Positions 5,394 through 7,167 of a DNA stretch of 7,167 nucleotides are shown in pieces. Under the pieces are notes generated by a model. It saw nothing but the letters and a program-made list of their open reading frames with translations. It was not told where the DNA came from and did not search any database. The stretch comes from Methanobacteriota archaeon (GTDB taxonomy: Archaea; Thermoplasmatota; Poseidoniia; Poseidoniales; Poseidoniaceae). Within the stretch, counting starts at the first letter, position 1. The number at the start of each line of letters is the position of its first letter. A program made the translations under genes and the position numbers. The stretch spans positions 1 to 7,167 of the forward strand of contig WTIV01000254.1 of assembly GCA_011525095.1 (NCBI GenBank), written 5' to 3'.

Positions 5394-7133
5394 ATGAGCA
5401 ATGAAGGAGTAATTTACCGAATTTCAGGACCGGTTGTAACAGCGACTGGAATGGAAGCGGGAATGTATGATGTGGTTCGTGTAGGACACGAAGGTCTCAT
5501 GGGTGAGGTCATCGAATTACACGGCGATAAAGCAGTTATTCAGGTGTACGAAGATACAAGCGGTATTCGCCCAGGCGAACCTGTATTGAACACACGTGAG
5601 ACACTATCTGTCGCACTAGGACCAGGACTGTTAACCCAGATTTACGATGGTATCCAGCGACCGCTGGCAACATTGGAAGAAGTCATGGGTGTATTCATCA
5701 CAAGAGGTGTTGATGCAGACGGATTCGACATGGAAAAGAAGTGGAAATTCGAAGCCACTGTTTCCAAGGGCGATGAAGTTGTTAGTGGACAAGTAATCGG
5801 TACTGTACAAGAAACCGAGACAATCGTCCACAAGATTATGGTTCCACCAGGCAAAGGTGGAGTCGTAAAGGCAATCTCTTCTGGTGACTACAACGTAACA
5901 GAAGACGTTTGTACTCTCGAAGATGGTACAACAATGCAGATGATGCAGAAGTGGCCGGTAAGAACTCCACGTCCTTACCAGCAGAAGTACGCACCAGATA
6001 CACCACTGATTACCGGTATGCGCATCCTTGACTTCCTCTTCCCTCTAGCAAAGGGTGGTGCAGCAGGTATTCCAGGACCATTCGGTTCAGGAAAGACGGT
6101 TACTCAGCAATCACTAGCGAAGTACTCCGACGCACAGATTGTTGTTTACATCGGATGTGGTGAGCGTGGAAACGAAATGACAGAAGTTCTGGATGAGTTC
6201 CCTCACTTAATCGATCCAAACACCGGAAAGCCACTGATGAACAGAACCGTCATGATTGCAAACACATCAAACATGCCTGTAGCTGCTCGTGAGGCTTCGG
6301 TATACACAGGAATTACCATTGCGGAATACTTCCGTGACATGGGATATGACGTTGCTTTGATGGCGGATTCAACAAGCCGCTGGGCTGAAGCAATGCGTGA
6401 AATTTCATCCCGTCTGGAAGAAATGCCTGGTGAAGAAGGATATCCTGCTTACCTATCAAGCAGAATCGCAGAATTCTACGAGCGTGCTGGACGTGTCCAG
6501 ACGCTAAACGGTGATGATGGTTCAGTCACCGTTATCGGAGCGGTATCACCGCCTGGTGGTGACATCTCAGAGCCTGTATCTCAAGGTACTCTTCGTATCG
6601 TTAAGGTATTCTGGGGATTGGACGCAGGTTTGGCTCGTCAGAGGCACTTCCCTGCTATCAACTGGCTAGGTTCCTACAGCCTGTACCCACCATCTCTTGA
6701 CCAGTGGTTCCGTGACAACATCGCACAGGACTACCCAGAAATCAGAACAGCTATCAGCGGTCTACTTCAGGTCGAAGCTGAGTTGCAAGAGATTGTACAA
6801 TTGGTCGGTTCCGATGCACTACCGGTTGACCAACAATTAACTCTTGAAGTCGCACGTATGATTCGTGAGTACTTCCTACAACAGAACGGATTCCACGAAG
6901 TCGATGCTTTCTGTTCAGTTGACCTACACTACAAGATGGCTAAGGCTATCTTGACATTCCAGGAGTCTGCAAAGAATGCAATGGCTGCTGGAGCAGAACT
7001 CCAAGATGTTGTAAACGTCCCAGCAAGGACTGATTTGATGCGTGGTCGTTTCGAATCAACCTACAAGGACGAAATCGACGGACTTGTTGACAAAATGAAT
7101 GAAGAAATCGCAGCAGCGGTTGAGGAGAACTAG
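5394..7133 (+). CDS. ahaA: A-type ATP synthase catalytic subunit A
   Basis: This 579-residue protein is the catalytic nucleotide-binding subunit, which makes or hydrolyses ATP at the interface with subunit B. The N-terminal beta-barrel (about 1-75) is followed by the region peculiar to A subunits (about 110-190). The P-loop is GPFGSGKT at 228-235 with K234. The catalytic glutamate is E257 in GCGERGNEM. The Walker B strand runs to D325 in LMADSTSRWAEAM. The SPPGGDISEP segment and the C-terminal helical bundle follow. Length and residue numbering agree closely with well-studied A subunits such as that of Thermus. The P-loop, a known intein site in some archaea, is uninterrupted here. The ATG start is supported by GGAGG at 5381-5385. 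The stop TAG is embedded in the ribosome binding site of subunit B. Confidence 0.98.
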   Translation: MSNEGVIYRISGPVVTATGMEAGMYDVVRVGHEGLMGEVIELHGDKAVIQVYEDTSGIRPGEPVLNTRETLSVALGPGLLTQIYDGIQRPLATLEEVMGVFITRGVDADGFDMEKKWKFEATVSKGDEVVSGQVIGTVQETETIVHKIMVPPGKGGVVKAISSGDYNVTEDVCTLEDGTTMQMMQKWPVRTPRPYQQKYAPDTPLITGMRILDFLFPLAKGGAAGIPGPFGSGKTVTQQSLAKYSDAQIVVYIGCGERGNEMTEVLDEFPHLIDPNTGKPLMNRTVMIANTSNMPVAAREASVYTGITIAEYFRDMGYDVALMADSTSRWAEAMREISSRLEEMPGEEGYPAYLSSRIAEFYERAGRVQTLNGDDGSVTVIGAVSPPGGDISEPVSQGTLRIVKVFWGLDAGLARQRHFPAINWLGSYSLYPPSLDQWFRDNIAQDYPEIRTAISGLLQVEAELQEIVQLVGSDALPVDQQLTLEVARMIREYFLQQNGFHEVDAFCSVDLHYKMAKAILTFQESAKNAMAAGAELQDVVNVPARTDLMRGRFESTYKDEIDGLVDKMNEEIAAAVEEN

Positions 7134-7137
7134 GAGG
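7132..7137 (+). promoter_or_regulatory. Ribosome binding site for subunit B, fused to the A stop codon
   Basis: AGGAGG (7132-7137) shares two bases with the TAG stop of A (7131-7133) and lies 7 nt before the ATG at 7145. The overlap points to coupled translation of the A and B subunits, which are needed in equal amounts. Confidence 0.75.
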
Positions 7138-7144
7138 AATAGAA

Positions 7145-7167
7145 ATGTCTGGAAAGGAATATCGAAC
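7145..7167 (+). CDS. ahaB: A-type ATP synthase subunit B, first codons (partial, off the right edge)
   Basis: The last 23 bases encode MSGKEYR and the first two bases of the next codon. The KEYR segment fits the usual start of the B subunit (KEYxTI). The gene directly after A in this operon type is B, the non-catalytic nucleotide-binding partner that supplies the arginine finger. The strong ribosome binding site at 7132-7137 supports the start. With so few residues, the call depends mainly on position. Confidence 0.8.

Noticed and set aside
6075..6098. Possible intein at the P-loop of subunit A
   Set aside because: The P-loop reads through as GPFGSGKT and the protein has the normal length, so no intein is present.

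Overview
The window carries most of an archaeal A-type (A/V-type) ATP synthase operon on the + strand, in the order H-I-K-E-C-F-A-B. A divergent SAM-dependent methyltransferase lies at the left edge on the - strand. Gene content and order match the euryarchaeal aha/atp operon type. Strong Shine-Dalgarno motifs (GGAGG, GAGGTG) precede the ATPase genes. Moderate base composition and an uncultivated-looking sequence style suggest a marine euryarchaeote, with Marine Group II/Poseidoniales as the best guess. That placement is inference from memory, not from a search.

Layout: 1-542 (-) is the N-terminal 180 residues of a UbiE/COQ5-like methyltransferase running off the left edge. 543-674 is the shared divergent intergenic region with an AT-rich core and a small palindromic element. 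Then follow subunit H (675-992), I (1003-3039), K (3069-3377), E (3433-3996), C (4014-5054), F (5065-5364), A (5394-7133) and the first codons of B (7145 to the right edge). Subunit D and any further subunit genes would be expected beyond the right edge.

How the genes work together: A and B form the catalytic hexamer. E and H form the peripheral stalks. C caps the rotor ring and F joins the central stalk. K forms the ion-carrying rotor ring and I provides the ion half-channels and stator arginines. All genes are tightly spaced (10-29 nt), except for a 55-nt K-E gap that holds a well-formed RNA hairpin. Several stop codons are built into the next gene's ribosome binding site, which suggests translational coupling.

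The system is a well-known enzyme, not a new one. The points worth a second look are the K-E hairpin with a GNRA-type loop, a histidine/aspartate-rich insert in subunit I, and a K subunit with a signal-peptide-like N-terminus, a Q/E/S ion-site pattern and a short second helix.
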